In this document: piece by piece, positions 7,069-14,381 of the stretch
Layout: each line of letters begins with the position of its first letter
Numbering within the stretch: position 1 is the first letter of the stretch
Assembly: GCA_045612485.1 (NCBI GenBank)
Contig: JAZKZE010000033.1
Coordinates: 1-34,222, forward strand
Length of the DNA stretch: 34,222 bases
DNA from: RGIG5327 sp045612485
GTDB lineage: Bacteria > Verrucomicrobiota > Lentisphaeria > Victivallales > UBA1829
Reading direction: 5' to 3'
The notes under the pieces: generated by a model
Seen by the model: only the letters and a program-made list of their open reading frames with translations
What the model was told of the DNA's origin: nothing
The model's database searches: none
Made by a program: the position numbers and the translations under genes

Positions 7069-9924
7069 TTATTTTTTTGCTTTTCCGTCAAGAAGTGTTA
7101 CAAATACATCATCCAGAAGAGCAAAATCACCCTTTTTACCGAGAATGGTGAAACGCAGTCCCATCCATTCATTGGCGTTGATGGTATATTCACAGGAATA
7201 AAGTTTCTGTTTATTCCCCAGTTCCGCCTTGAAAAATCCGGTGGTGGGAAGATTGGTCCTTCTGTAACCGTGTTTGGCTTTGACGTCTCTGGTATCACAG
7301 TATCTCTGGGCACTTGCAAGAAGAGTACCTTTTCCGGAGGCACGGAAGGTGACACGGATCTTGCGGGGGACAGGTTTCTGGGCAAGTACGCCGCCGGCAA
7401 GAAGCTGATAAGCAAAACCTCCGTAGGGAAGTTTGAGAGCTTTGGAAGCCCCGTTTGCCACAACGGAACAAACCTTGTTTACAGCCCAATCTTTGGGGGT
7501 GCCGTTTTTAGTCAGATCTTCAAAGGTGCCGTTTTTCAAAATGGGAGTACCAATGATGATCCCTCTGTAATTGACCGTATCATGATGGGGTGTACCATCC
7601 AGACTCATCTGAAAACCGGCGGCTGCATCACTTTCTTTTTCTGCAGTGACGCATCTTGTGGCATGAACTTTCCACAATGCCCCACGTTCCGCTTTGCCCA
7701 TTTTGGCAAGGGGAACTTTCACTTCCATTGCAAAGCCTTTTTTGGTACGTTTTACTGCGGCAACAACTCCCAGATCCTCTTTAGAATGATTGCCGGGGCA
7801 GCGGGCATCATAAACAGCACCGGAAACACTTACCGCCACCTGATAATATTCCTGTGCGGCGGAGGGAGGCATGATGAAAAATTCCACGCTGTCATCATGG
7901 AACACATTTCCATCTTTTGTTTTGCAGTTGCCTTTCAGTTTTCCGGGATATTTTGTATCGGCGACCACACGGAAATACAAATTATCATCATCGGAAAGAA
8001 TGGAAAGAACGGTTTTGTGTTCTTTATCAACATTCTGTCCTCTTTTGCTTCCGAAAGTATATTTGAATTCACTTGTATGCCATGCTCTGTTCCATTCTGC
8101 ATCAGAGGGATTGCCGTCGATTTTGATATTGCCCACTCTTGTGGGAGCGGAACAGGCTTTGCCCAGCTGGGCACGCATTTTATCATTGGGTTCGATCCAG
8201 TAGCGATTCAGCCAGTCACGATCGTCTTTAAGTCTTCCTTTCAGGATTTCATCATTTCCGGCGAGACGGTCAGCTTCATCAAGAAGGGCAAGCAGTTTCT
8301 CCTTTGCCCCGGGGACGGAGAGAAGCTGGGGGCGTCTCTGGTCGCCTGTGGGATACCCCAGGCAGTAAGAGGAATTGTTCCAAAGTTCCCTGCGGCAGTC
8401 ATGATATTTTTTCATGGCAGGATAGGCTTTTCCATAATATTTGCTTTCCACATCTTCCAGAATCTTTGCGGGATCAAGATCCGGATTCCACAGCATTTTT
8501 CCGGTGACACAGTACCACTGCCAGTTGGCATTGGCTCTGTCGGCACGGAAATCTTTTACTCCTTTTTTTGCAGGAGGCCAGAACTGGGCGTCAGCAAAAA
8601 GCATTTCTTCCTTCCAGCCTTCCCAGCCCATTTTGCGGAAGAAACGCAAGTCTTTTGCCTGGATCTCTTCCAGACAGCCGTACATAACAGAAGTACAGTT
8701 GGCATATTCATACAATCTCATACGGGAGGAGATCTTTCCCCATTCCTTCATAAGATTGAGGTGGGTAACGTTTCTCTGGCAGGAGGGGTCATTGAGTTCA
8801 TGTCCATAGCAGCGGCCATGGGTGCAATAGTAGATGATGGCGCGTTTATCATACTTCACATTTTTGGGAATGGTGCGGTAGGTATGATATGCCCAGGATT
8901 CCAGAAAAGCATCCGGATATTTTTTATAGAGCTGAGCCATGATCTTTGTAACAACTTTATGGAAACGGGTGGAAACATTGATATAATCAAATTTTTCTGT
9001 TTCATCCAGTTTACGGCATTCGGCACATTCGCACCAACCGGTAGTAACATCGATCATACCGAAAAGATAATTGAACTTATCTGCCGGAACTTCCTTATAG
9101 ATACTTTCCACATAATCATAAATGCGTTTCTGTACTTCCGCATTGGAGATACAGATCTGCTGCCCCTTCACCCGTTTACCGTTCTGCAAAGCAAAATATT
9201 CCGGATGTTTTTCAAAAAGACTCTGGGGAACAGGTTTGGTAAAGGTAAGGTGACCGCCATCCCCAATGGAAAGGATGGAGGTTCTTTCCATATAGAATTT
9301 TTCTTTGAAAGCGCGTTTGTAGCTCCAGGGGGGATTGATCTGGAAGCCCTGACGGACGGCAACGGTCTGACCGTTCACCGGGGCTCTGCCGGTAGCTCCC
9401 ACATGGGAAAGCTGTCTGTAACGGAAAACAGGATCACGGACGATCTCAAAATCCGCAAATTTCAAAGCAGTTTTTGCAGGGATATATTCATAGGCATCTT
9501 TTTTTGTTGCGGCTCTGAACCAGCGGATACCCACTTTTTCATCAAGAAAAGCATAAGTACCGTAAAGTTCCCCCACACGGTCTTTCCCCACGATGTAAAG
9601 AGTATTGCCTTTACTGACGATGGCAAAAGCATCAGGAGATTTGGCGGAAGCAAGTTTCTTTGCGGCGGAAGCGGGAAGATCTTTCACATTTTCAAGAGTG
9701 CCAATGACAGCTTTGGAAGAAGCGTTACTTTTTCCCTTCACCGTTTTCAAAGTATTTCCGCTTACCTTTCCGGCATAATGGGCAAATTCCTTTGCGGCAA
9801 GAATGGTGGATTCCGGGACTTTATCACCGATGACGATTTGCGTATCCTTTGTTACTTCAAAAGCACAGAGGGTACTTGCGGCAAACCCGGCAAGAAGCAG
9901 GGTTTTCAACAATGTTTTTTTCAT
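7069..9924 (-). CDS. Secreted DUF4838 protein with C-terminal CBM9-like domain
   Basis: A 951-aa exported protein. A signal peptide is seen at 1-21 (LLAGFAASTLCA). Residues about 23-160 resemble the alpha-glucuronidase N-terminal fold (AAKEFAHYAGKVSG, GELYGTYAFLDEKVGIRWF). The central DUF4838 domain (about 165-580) has a WCECAEC cluster (297-303) and CYGHELNDPSC (372-382), both matched in the paralogue at 29063. From about 598 a CBM9-like module follows (KIDGNPSDAEWNRAW, DDDNLYFRVV, DDSVEFFI), then a terminal beta-rich module. It probably acts on uronic-acid or other complex glycans outside the cytoplasm; the substrate is unknown. It lies 114 nt after a pseudopilin gene, with its own putative promoter between them. 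ATG has AAAGGA upstream. Confidence 0.85.
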   Translation of the reverse strand: MKKTLLKTLLLAGFAASTLCAFEVTKDTQIVIGDKVPESTILAAKEFAHYAGKVSGNTLKTVKGKSNASSKAVIGTLENVKDLPASAAKKLASAKSPDAFAIVSKGNTLYIVGKDRVGELYGTYAFLDEKVGIRWFRAATKKDAYEYIPAKTALKFADFEIVRDPVFRYRQLSHVGATGRAPVNGQTVAVRQGFQINPPWSYKRAFKEKFYMERTSILSIGDGGHLTFTKPVPQSLFEKHPEYFALQNGKRVKGQQICISNAEVQKRIYDYVESIYKEVPADKFNYLFGMIDVTTGWCECAECRKLDETEKFDYINVSTRFHKVVTKIMAQLYKKYPDAFLESWAYHTYRTIPKNVKYDKRAIIYYCTHGRCYGHELNDPSCQRNVTHLNLMKEWGKISSRMRLYEYANCTSVMYGCLEEIQAKDLRFFRKMGWEGWKEEMLFADAQFWPPAKKGVKDFRADRANANWQWYCVTGKMLWNPDLDPAKILEDVESKYYGKAYPAMKKYHDCRRELWNNSSYCLGYPTGDQRRPQLLSVPGAKEKLLALLDEADRLAGNDEILKGRLKDDRDWLNRYWIEPNDKMRAQLGKACSAPTRVGNIKIDGNPSDAEWNRAWHTSEFKYTFGSKRGQNVDKEHKTVLSILSDDDNLYFRVVADTKYPGKLKGNCKTKDGNVFHDDSVEFFIMPPSAAQEYYQVAVSVSGAVYDARCPGNHSKEDLGVVAAVKRTKKGFAMEVKVPLAKMGKAERGALWKVHATRCVTAEKESDAAAGFQMSLDGTPHHDTVNYRGIIIGTPILKNGTFEDLTKNGTPKDWAVNKVCSVVANGASKALKLPYGGFAYQLLAGGVLAQKPVPRKIRVTFRASGKGTLLASAQRYCDTRDVKAKHGYRRTNLPTTGFFKAELGNKQKLYSCEYTINANEWMGLRFTILGKKGDFALLDDVFVTLLDGKAKK

Positions 9925-9953
9925 ATTTTTCCTTTCGTTAAAAATGAGTATTA

Positions 9954-10008
9954 TTTACAGCAATAAATGTAAACTCTTTTCCATAAAAATCAAATACAGA
10001 AAAGAGTT
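9954..10008. promoter_or_regulatory. Two nested inverted repeats over the DUF4838 promoter (operator candidates)
   Basis: A 10-bp perfect inverted repeat AACTCTTTTC (9972-9981) / GAAAAGAGTT (9999-10008), 17-nt spacer, brackets the putative -35 box. A second one, TTTACA (9954-9959) / TGTAAA (9968-9973), 8-nt spacer, covers the -10 box. No T-run follows on the minus strand, so a terminator is less likely than protein-binding sites. Confidence 0.4.
9966..9993 (-). promoter_or_regulatory. Putative internal promoter of the first DUF4838 gene
   Basis: Minus strand: TTGATT (9988-9993), 16-bp spacer, TACATT (9966-9971). It lies between the pseudopilin gene and the DUF4838 gene, so the enzyme gene may be transcribed independently as well as by read-through. 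Confidence 0.4.
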
Positions 10009-10038
10009 CAGCAAAAAAATTCAAACAAAAAGATATAT

Positions 10039-10788
10039 TTACCGGAATTTACACCAGCCGACTTTGGTATCATAGATGCCAGTGGTAATATCGGCAGCTT
10101 TTCCACTCTGCCCCAGAAAACCTTTCGGAGGCACAGTAGAAGCCCAGGTTGAACCATAGGCATTGAGCGGATTGCCGCAGGTAAATGTTGCCACATGCCA
10201 GTCGGCATAGAGAATATTCATCTTGCGGAGTCCGTGGGTGGGCTTTGCCTGCTGGGTGGTAGCAGTGGAACGGTAAGCATAGCACTGGGAGGAACTGCTG
10301 CCGGATTCCAGAAGAATAAACTGTTCACTGGGAGCGGAACAGCGATCCTGTTTAATGATTTTCGGGCGTTTTCCCACAATATCTTCCGAAAGGATCATGT
10401 AATTATAAGCATATCCCACAGCAGAGTGACTGGTGGCAAGATCCGGTAATTTGGAAATGATCTGGGGACAATGGAAAACTTTTGCATCTGCATACCCCAG
10501 TTTCACAGATTTTGCCCATGCGTTGGATGCACTTGTAGGCTTACTCATTCCGAACCCCCAGGATTGACCGAAAAGAGAATGAATGGGATATTGCCCTTTG
10601 TAATCCTCCATATAAAAGTTGAATGCCAATGCCACCTGTTTCTGATTGCTGGTACAGTTTATCAGCCGTGCAGACTCTCTTGCTTTGCTCAATGCCGGAA
10701 GAAGCATCCCGGCAAGAATGGCGATGATAGCAATAACGACAAGAAGTTCGATCAGAGTAAAAGTATTACGTCGCATAATATACATCAT
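10039..10788 (-). CDS. Pseudopilin-like protein with type IV pilin N-terminal signal
   Basis: A 249-aa protein with a short leader and the class III signal FTLIELLVVIAIIAILAG followed by MLLPALSKARESARLINC. It would be cleaved before Phe by a prepilin peptidase and N-methylated, and packed as a hydrophobic helix in a pilus- or type II secretion-like fibre. The C-terminal part contains NILYADWHVATF, matching the H-X9-DG-like end of Lentisphaerota/Planctomycetota pseudopilins. Residue -1 is Thr, not the usual Gly. A GTG at 10800 extends the frame, but GGGAGAG lies inside that extension just upstream of ATG 10788/10785, so ATG 10788 is preferred. The start region takes part in a 23-bp long-range inverted repeat. 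The next gene is the secreted DUF4838 protein. Confidence 0.85.
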   Translation of the reverse strand: MMYIMRRNTFTLIELLVVIAIIAILAGMLLPALSKARESARLINCTSNQKQVALAFNFYMEDYKGQYPIHSLFGQSWGFGMSKPTSASNAWAKSVKLGYADAKVFHCPQIISKLPDLATSHSAVGYAYNYMILSEDIVGKRPKIIKQDRCSAPSEQFILLESGSSSSQCYAYRSTATTQQAKPTHGLRKMNILYADWHVATFTCGNPLNAYGSTWASTVPPKGFLGQSGKAADITTGIYDTKVGWCKFR

Positions 10789-10903
10789 GTACTCTCCCAC
10801 GAGTTTGATTTTATCTTTTCAAAACCTTTTTTTATTCCCCTGATTTCCGTTTTGAATACAAAAATGCCACACTTCATACAACATAATGTATATTATGCGA
10901 CAC
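10768..10903 (-). promoter_or_regulatory. Long-range 23-bp inverted repeat over the pseudopilin start codons
   Basis: Arms are 10881-10903 and 10768-10790, separated by 90 nt. In the minus-strand RNA all 23 positions can pair (20 Watson-Crick, 3 G-U); the core ATGTATATTATGCGAC (16 nt) is an exact inverted match. The 3' arm covers the ATG codons at 10788, 10785 and 10776; the GGGAG ribosome site (10798-10794) lies immediately on the loop side. With the putative promoter at 10917-10944 the 5' arm would be near the 5' end of the transcript, so the duplex could block translation. A DNA-level operator pair is the alternative. Confidence 0.65.
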
Positions 10904-10916
10904 GGGAAATATGGGT

Positions 10917-10944
10917 AATATAATGTATCTTTAAGGAAATGCAA
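10917..10944 (-). promoter_or_regulatory. Putative promoter of the first pseudopilin gene
   Basis: Minus strand: TTGCAT (10939-10944), 16-bp spacer, TATATT (10917-10922). Expected start near 10910, giving a leader of roughly 120 nt that contains both arms of the inverted repeat. Identical hexamers and spacing occur at the AraC promoter 14330-14357. Confidence 0.5.
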
Positions 10945-10966
10945 TTTTTTTTATTGTCCATTCGGC

Positions 10967-11003
10967 AAAAAGGAGGAAAGATTTTTAAAAATCCTCCCTC
11001 CTT
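10967..11003 (-). terminator. Strong terminator of the second pseudopilin-enzyme operon
   Basis: Minus-strand stem of up to 17 pairs with two G-U (arms 10987-11003 and 10970-10986, beginning AAGGAGG and ending CCTCCTT), followed by TTTTT-G. It lies 30 nt beyond the stop codon of the TIM-barrel/CBM gene and insulates it from the next unit. Confidence 0.85.
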
Positions 11004-11032
11004 AATACCGTTTTTCTATTAAATAAAGAAAA

Positions 11033-13429
11033 TCAAGGTACTTTGACAGCTTCCACTTCGTCAAAGAATACCATATCTTTTTCACCCCTGATCCCGGCTG
11101 TATCCAGTACAAGAGTAAATCCGGTGGCAACAGCAGGAAGAGTGATCACACTTTCCACTTTCTGCCAGTTGTCTTTTTCCAGTTTCACACCATTCTTGAA
11201 TACCGGGATGCCCAGACCATAGTCGAAAGGTCCTTTCACCCGTTTGGAACGGTAATATACTTTGATATACCCTTTTCCATTGCCCACGCCTTTGGTTTTT
11301 ACGGCAATGCGGTATTTTTCCCCGCCTTTTGCCACAGGAACATGGGCAAGAATACAGCCATTGTTCCGGGTGACAAGGGCAGAGGTATCATCAGAATACC
11401 CCATATCTTTTCCCACAACAGAATAGAAGGAGGCTTTCACTTTCCCTTTGGAGGAATAGCCTTCAAACTTTCCTTTGAAAAGAGTTGCCCCGGGAAGAGT
11501 AAATGTGTCGGTATAATCTCCCCATACATTGAAATTGGCATTTCTGATCTTGTTATCTTTTACCTGGGGAGTTTTTTTCACATTTTTCAATGCGGCAGCT
11601 CTTTTTTCCGCAACACGTTTTTTATGCCAGTCTTCCAATGCTTTTTTCAGATGGGGGGCAACCGGAGGATCTTTCTCAAAGATACTGAATACTTCCACAT
11701 CATCAAAATATACTTTCCCTCCCTCTTTCCCTGTACTGTTCAGCATGGGGGAAAGATAATGGGACCCCTGGGGAACAGAACGGACAATAACAGAAGCCTG
11801 TTTCCAGCCGTTGCCCAGATCTTTATCAAAAGGAGCGGCAATACTCATGGAATGATTATGCCACTGTCCTTTTTCATTTCTCCACTGGATCCCCAGAGAA
11901 CCGCCGGCAGCACCAACAAATCTTGCTTTGGCACGGATGATATATGCTCCGTGGGGATCTACTTTCACCGCCTGATGGATGACCCCGGCACCGTCACGGA
12001 TCATCATCCCATTACTGCCGTTTACGCCCTCTTTTACTGCAAGAGAGATCTTTGCCTTGCTTCTTTTATTTCTCCATGTTTCCCAGTTGGGGGCATTTTT
12101 GTGTACGACGGAATCGGGGGCAAGCTGTACGACAGATTTTCCGCCGTTGCCCTCAAAGGAGGAGTTTTTCAAAAGATTTTTCAGTTTGGAAGTATCTTTG
12201 AGAAGGTTAAAAGCATATTTCCAGGGATCTTTTGCATACAGCATGGCATCTTCAATACCGGGGACAGCCATTCCGATATAGGGACCGGGCACATCCGGAG
12301 AGTGTTTGAGGGCATTTTCCTGCCAGGCGTGTTTATAACGGATGGGGATCCATTTTCTGTGTTCGTTCCATGTCCATACATATTCATCGGAATATTCCAC
12401 AGCCAGTGTAAAGTTACGGCGGAAAAATTCCAGAGGAGTCATTTTTTCCTGTTCCATATAACTGCGGAAAGTATAGGGAGGACGGCTGTTGGTGTAACAG
12501 GACATATAGGTTGCCACAGAAAGAGAACCCTGTTCACGGAATTTTCTCTGATTTGCCGGAGTAAGCAGTTTGGGGAACCGCAGATCACGCAAAGCCCTCA
12601 ACTTATGATAATCACTCTCATTTTTTGCAAAATATCCATGGCCTTCCATACCGTCCACGATCTTTGCTTTGGGGGGCAGCACATCATAGATCCCGTTGAA
12701 GAATGCTACCAGAAGTCCGGTACTGCACCCCTGCAGTCTTTCATAAAGCAGGGGGGAACCATCCGCATAACCCATCATCAGATCGAAGGAGAAAAAGAGG
12801 AAAATCACCACATCGGGAAATTCTTTTGTTACTGCCGTCATCCACTGACGTCCCCGTTCCCTTGCCTTGTCCCATGCTTCCTTGTAGCTTTTTCCACATT
12901 CAGCACGGTAACGCCAGTTCTGGTAGTTTCCGTAATCTTCCAGGTCAAAACGGATCCCTTCACAGCCGCCCTGTTTTGCCACACGGGCAATGACAGAATA
13001 GTTGTTGCAGACTGCATCCCAGAACTCATCATCAAAAATATCAAATTCACCGGTAAAAGAGGAGGCGGAGGCACCGATAAAATTGTATTTGAGTTTTTTG
13101 GCGCGTTTACGAACATTTTTCAGGTGTTCCACATCTTTTTTATACCAGTCATACTGGAATCTGAGTTTGGAAAAATTCATCCATGCCGTGGAAACTTTTT
13201 TTCCTTTTGCATCTTTAACAGTTTTGCTTACATCGATTCCCAGCCCGTCATGGGGGAGATAAGTTTCGATTATTTCCAGATTTTTGTCCAGATATTCCGC
13301 AGTGGGATTATCCCAGCCGAATTGGAGAAGTTTCTTTTCCACCGGAGCTTTGAGCTGCTCTGCAGCACTTGCAATACATCCGCAAAGCATAAAAATGCCG
13401 AGCAGATACAAAATGGTTTTCTTTGTCAT
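11033..13429 (-). CDS. Exported TIM-barrel glycoside hydrolase-like protein with two CBM-like modules
   Basis: A 798-aa protein. The N-terminal signal ILYLLGIFMLCGCIASAA could be cut by signal peptidase I (after ASA), or as a lipoprotein at Cys18 (LCGC). Residues about 35-400 look like a (beta/alpha)8 barrel: GIRFDLEDYG (159-167), a DVVIFLFFSFD strand (206-216), VDGMEGHGY (258-266) and YVWTWNEHRKW (350-360); acidic residues there are candidates for catalysis. Two beta-sandwich modules resembling CBM4/9 follow: about 420-590 (KNSSFEGNG to KVYFDDVEVF) and about 620-798 (RNANFNVWGDY to VFFDEVEAVKVP). I do not recognise a GH family. It lies 44 nt after the second pseudopilin gene, with which it is probably co-transcribed. 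ATG has AAGGAG upstream. Confidence 0.72.
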   Translation of the reverse strand: MTKKTILYLLGIFMLCGCIASAAEQLKAPVEKKLLQFGWDNPTAEYLDKNLEIIETYLPHDGLGIDVSKTVKDAKGKKVSTAWMNFSKLRFQYDWYKKDVEHLKNVRKRAKKLKYNFIGASASSFTGEFDIFDDEFWDAVCNNYSVIARVAKQGGCEGIRFDLEDYGNYQNWRYRAECGKSYKEAWDKARERGRQWMTAVTKEFPDVVIFLFFSFDLMMGYADGSPLLYERLQGCSTGLLVAFFNGIYDVLPPKAKIVDGMEGHGYFAKNESDYHKLRALRDLRFPKLLTPANQRKFREQGSLSVATYMSCYTNSRPPYTFRSYMEQEKMTPLEFFRRNFTLAVEYSDEYVWTWNEHRKWIPIRYKHAWQENALKHSPDVPGPYIGMAVPGIEDAMLYAKDPWKYAFNLLKDTSKLKNLLKNSSFEGNGGKSVVQLAPDSVVHKNAPNWETWRNKRSKAKISLAVKEGVNGSNGMMIRDGAGVIHQAVKVDPHGAYIIRAKARFVGAAGGSLGIQWRNEKGQWHNHSMSIAAPFDKDLGNGWKQASVIVRSVPQGSHYLSPMLNSTGKEGGKVYFDDVEVFSIFEKDPPVAPHLKKALEDWHKKRVAEKRAAALKNVKKTPQVKDNKIRNANFNVWGDYTDTFTLPGATLFKGKFEGYSSKGKVKASFYSVVGKDMGYSDDTSALVTRNNGCILAHVPVAKGGEKYRIAVKTKGVGNGKGYIKVYYRSKRVKGPFDYGLGIPVFKNGVKLEKDNWQKVESVITLPAVATGFTLVLDTAGIRGEKDMVFFDEVEAVKVP

Positions 13430-13473
13430 AAATGACTCCTTTTTTGTTTATATATCGGATACTGTTTTTTATT

Positions 13474-14235
13474 TTATCTGGGTTCGGCAACACCGGAAAA
13501 GGGATAGGAATTATGCAGTTTGTTATACAGATTGTTTACCCCAGTCCAGGTAACAGCATGCGCTTTGTCTGTTGTATAAAGAGCCCTGCACTTGCGGATA
13601 TCCACAAATGCGGCATGCATATCAGCAAATACGGTATTGAATCCCCTTGCGGCGGGCAGGTGAAGACGCAGTCCCTCCGCAACAGTTTTGGAATCGAAGA
13701 AGGTGGAAAGATTGCTTAAAGGAAATTTACATGTATTCATCTTGTAAAATCCTTTCTGATAATCTACGTCCATGCGTTTGGGGCCCAGGGACCCCATATA
13801 GGTGGCATAAAAATTGATCGTGTAATCACAGGGCTGTTTGGATTTATGGGCCTCCAGCACCACCTGTCTGGCAGGACAGCGCAGAATTCCCTTTGCTTCT
13901 ACTGCATTAGGTCCGGGGTTCCAGCTTTTCACAGGAATATACCCCAGGCCGTCCGGATAGATGCTACTGGACTGCAGAAGCAGAACCATGGAGTGGTATC
14001 CGGTAGTACCCCACATATGGGAGGGATACACTTTTGTAGAAGAAATCATCCAGTCTTTGTAGTCAGTAGTATAGGAACTTGCTGCCATACCGATCTGTTT
14101 GAGATTGGAAAGACACCCTATGCCTGTTGCCATATTTCTGGCCTTATTCAACGCAGGAAGGAGCATCCCGGCAAGAATGGCGATAATGGCAATTACAACC
14201 AATAATTCGATCAAAGTAAACCTTTTTCCTTTCAT
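13474..14235 (-). CDS. Pseudopilin-like protein with type IV pilin N-terminal signal
   Basis: A 253-aa protein starting MKGKRFTLIELLVVIAI, so the leader is only 5 residues and residue -1 is Arg rather than Gly. The signal is followed by MLLPALNKARNMATGIGCL. The rest is a soluble, Cys-containing globular part (LRCPARQVV, CDYTINFYATYMG); near the C-terminus NTVFADMHAAFVDI parallels YADWHVATF in the first pseudopilin. By family it should be processed by a prepilin peptidase and assembled or tethered at the inner membrane. It is first in a two-gene operon with the TIM-barrel/CBM protein and is divergent from an AraC regulator. ATG is preceded by AAAAAGGA. Confidence 0.87.
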   Translation of the reverse strand: MKGKRFTLIELLVVIAIIAILAGMLLPALNKARNMATGIGCLSNLKQIGMAASSYTTDYKDWMISSTKVYPSHMWGTTGYHSMVLLLQSSSIYPDGLGYIPVKSWNPGPNAVEAKGILRCPARQVVLEAHKSKQPCDYTINFYATYMGSLGPKRMDVDYQKGFYKMNTCKFPLSNLSTFFDSKTVAEGLRLHLPAARGFNTVFADMHAAFVDIRKCRALYTTDKAHAVTWTGVNNLYNKLHNSYPFSGVAEPR

Positions 14236-14291
14236 ATTTCTTTTTCCTTTTTACATTTTTCCGTACTTTTCCAAATTTGTCCACATATATA

Positions 14292-14319
14292 ATTATACAA
14301 TATTTTTTCAAAAAAACAA
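14292..14319 (-). promoter_or_regulatory. Putative promoter of the second pseudopilin-enzyme operon
   Basis: Minus strand: TTGTTT (14314-14319), 16-bp spacer, consensus TATAAT (14292-14297). It is back-to-back with the AraC promoter; the two -35 boxes are 10 bp apart. Confidence 0.5.
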
Positions 14320-14329
14320 GGTTTTACAC

Positions 14330-14357
14330 TTGCATTATAAGTGCGAAAAATTATATT
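14330..14357 (+). promoter_or_regulatory. Putative promoter of the AraC regulator at 14382
   Basis: TTGCAT (14330-14335), 16-bp spacer, TATATT (14352-14357). It is overlapped by the two direct repeats at 14334-14368, which is expected for autoregulation. Confidence 0.5.
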
Positions 14358-14368
14358 ATAAATGCGAA
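14334..14368 (+). promoter_or_regulatory. AraC-type tandem operator: two 14-bp direct repeats 21 bp apart
   Basis: ATTATAAGTGCGAA (14334-14347) and ATTATAAATGCGAA (14355-14368) differ at one position and are offset by 21 bp, two helical turns. This is the usual geometry for an AraC-family dimer on one DNA face. They lie between the divergent AraC and pseudopilin genes. Confidence 0.6.
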
Positions 14369-14381
14369 CAAAGGAAAAAAC

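Noticed and set aside
7270..9966. A nearly 900-codon open frame antisense to the first DUF4838 gene
   Set aside because: It mirrors the coding frame opposite, has no signal, motif or ribosome site, and its composition (rich in Phe, Ile, Cys, Gly) is typical of an antisense shadow.
10789..10800. GTG start for the first pseudopilin
   Set aside because: The extension contains the ribosome site of ATG 10788.
11342..13435. A 697-codon open frame antisense to the TIM-barrel/CBM gene
   Set aside because: Shadow of the real gene; no domain, no start context.
14277..14381. Earlier start for the AraC gene
   Set aside because: It would translate through the promoter and operator repeats; ATG 14382 has a proper ribosome site.
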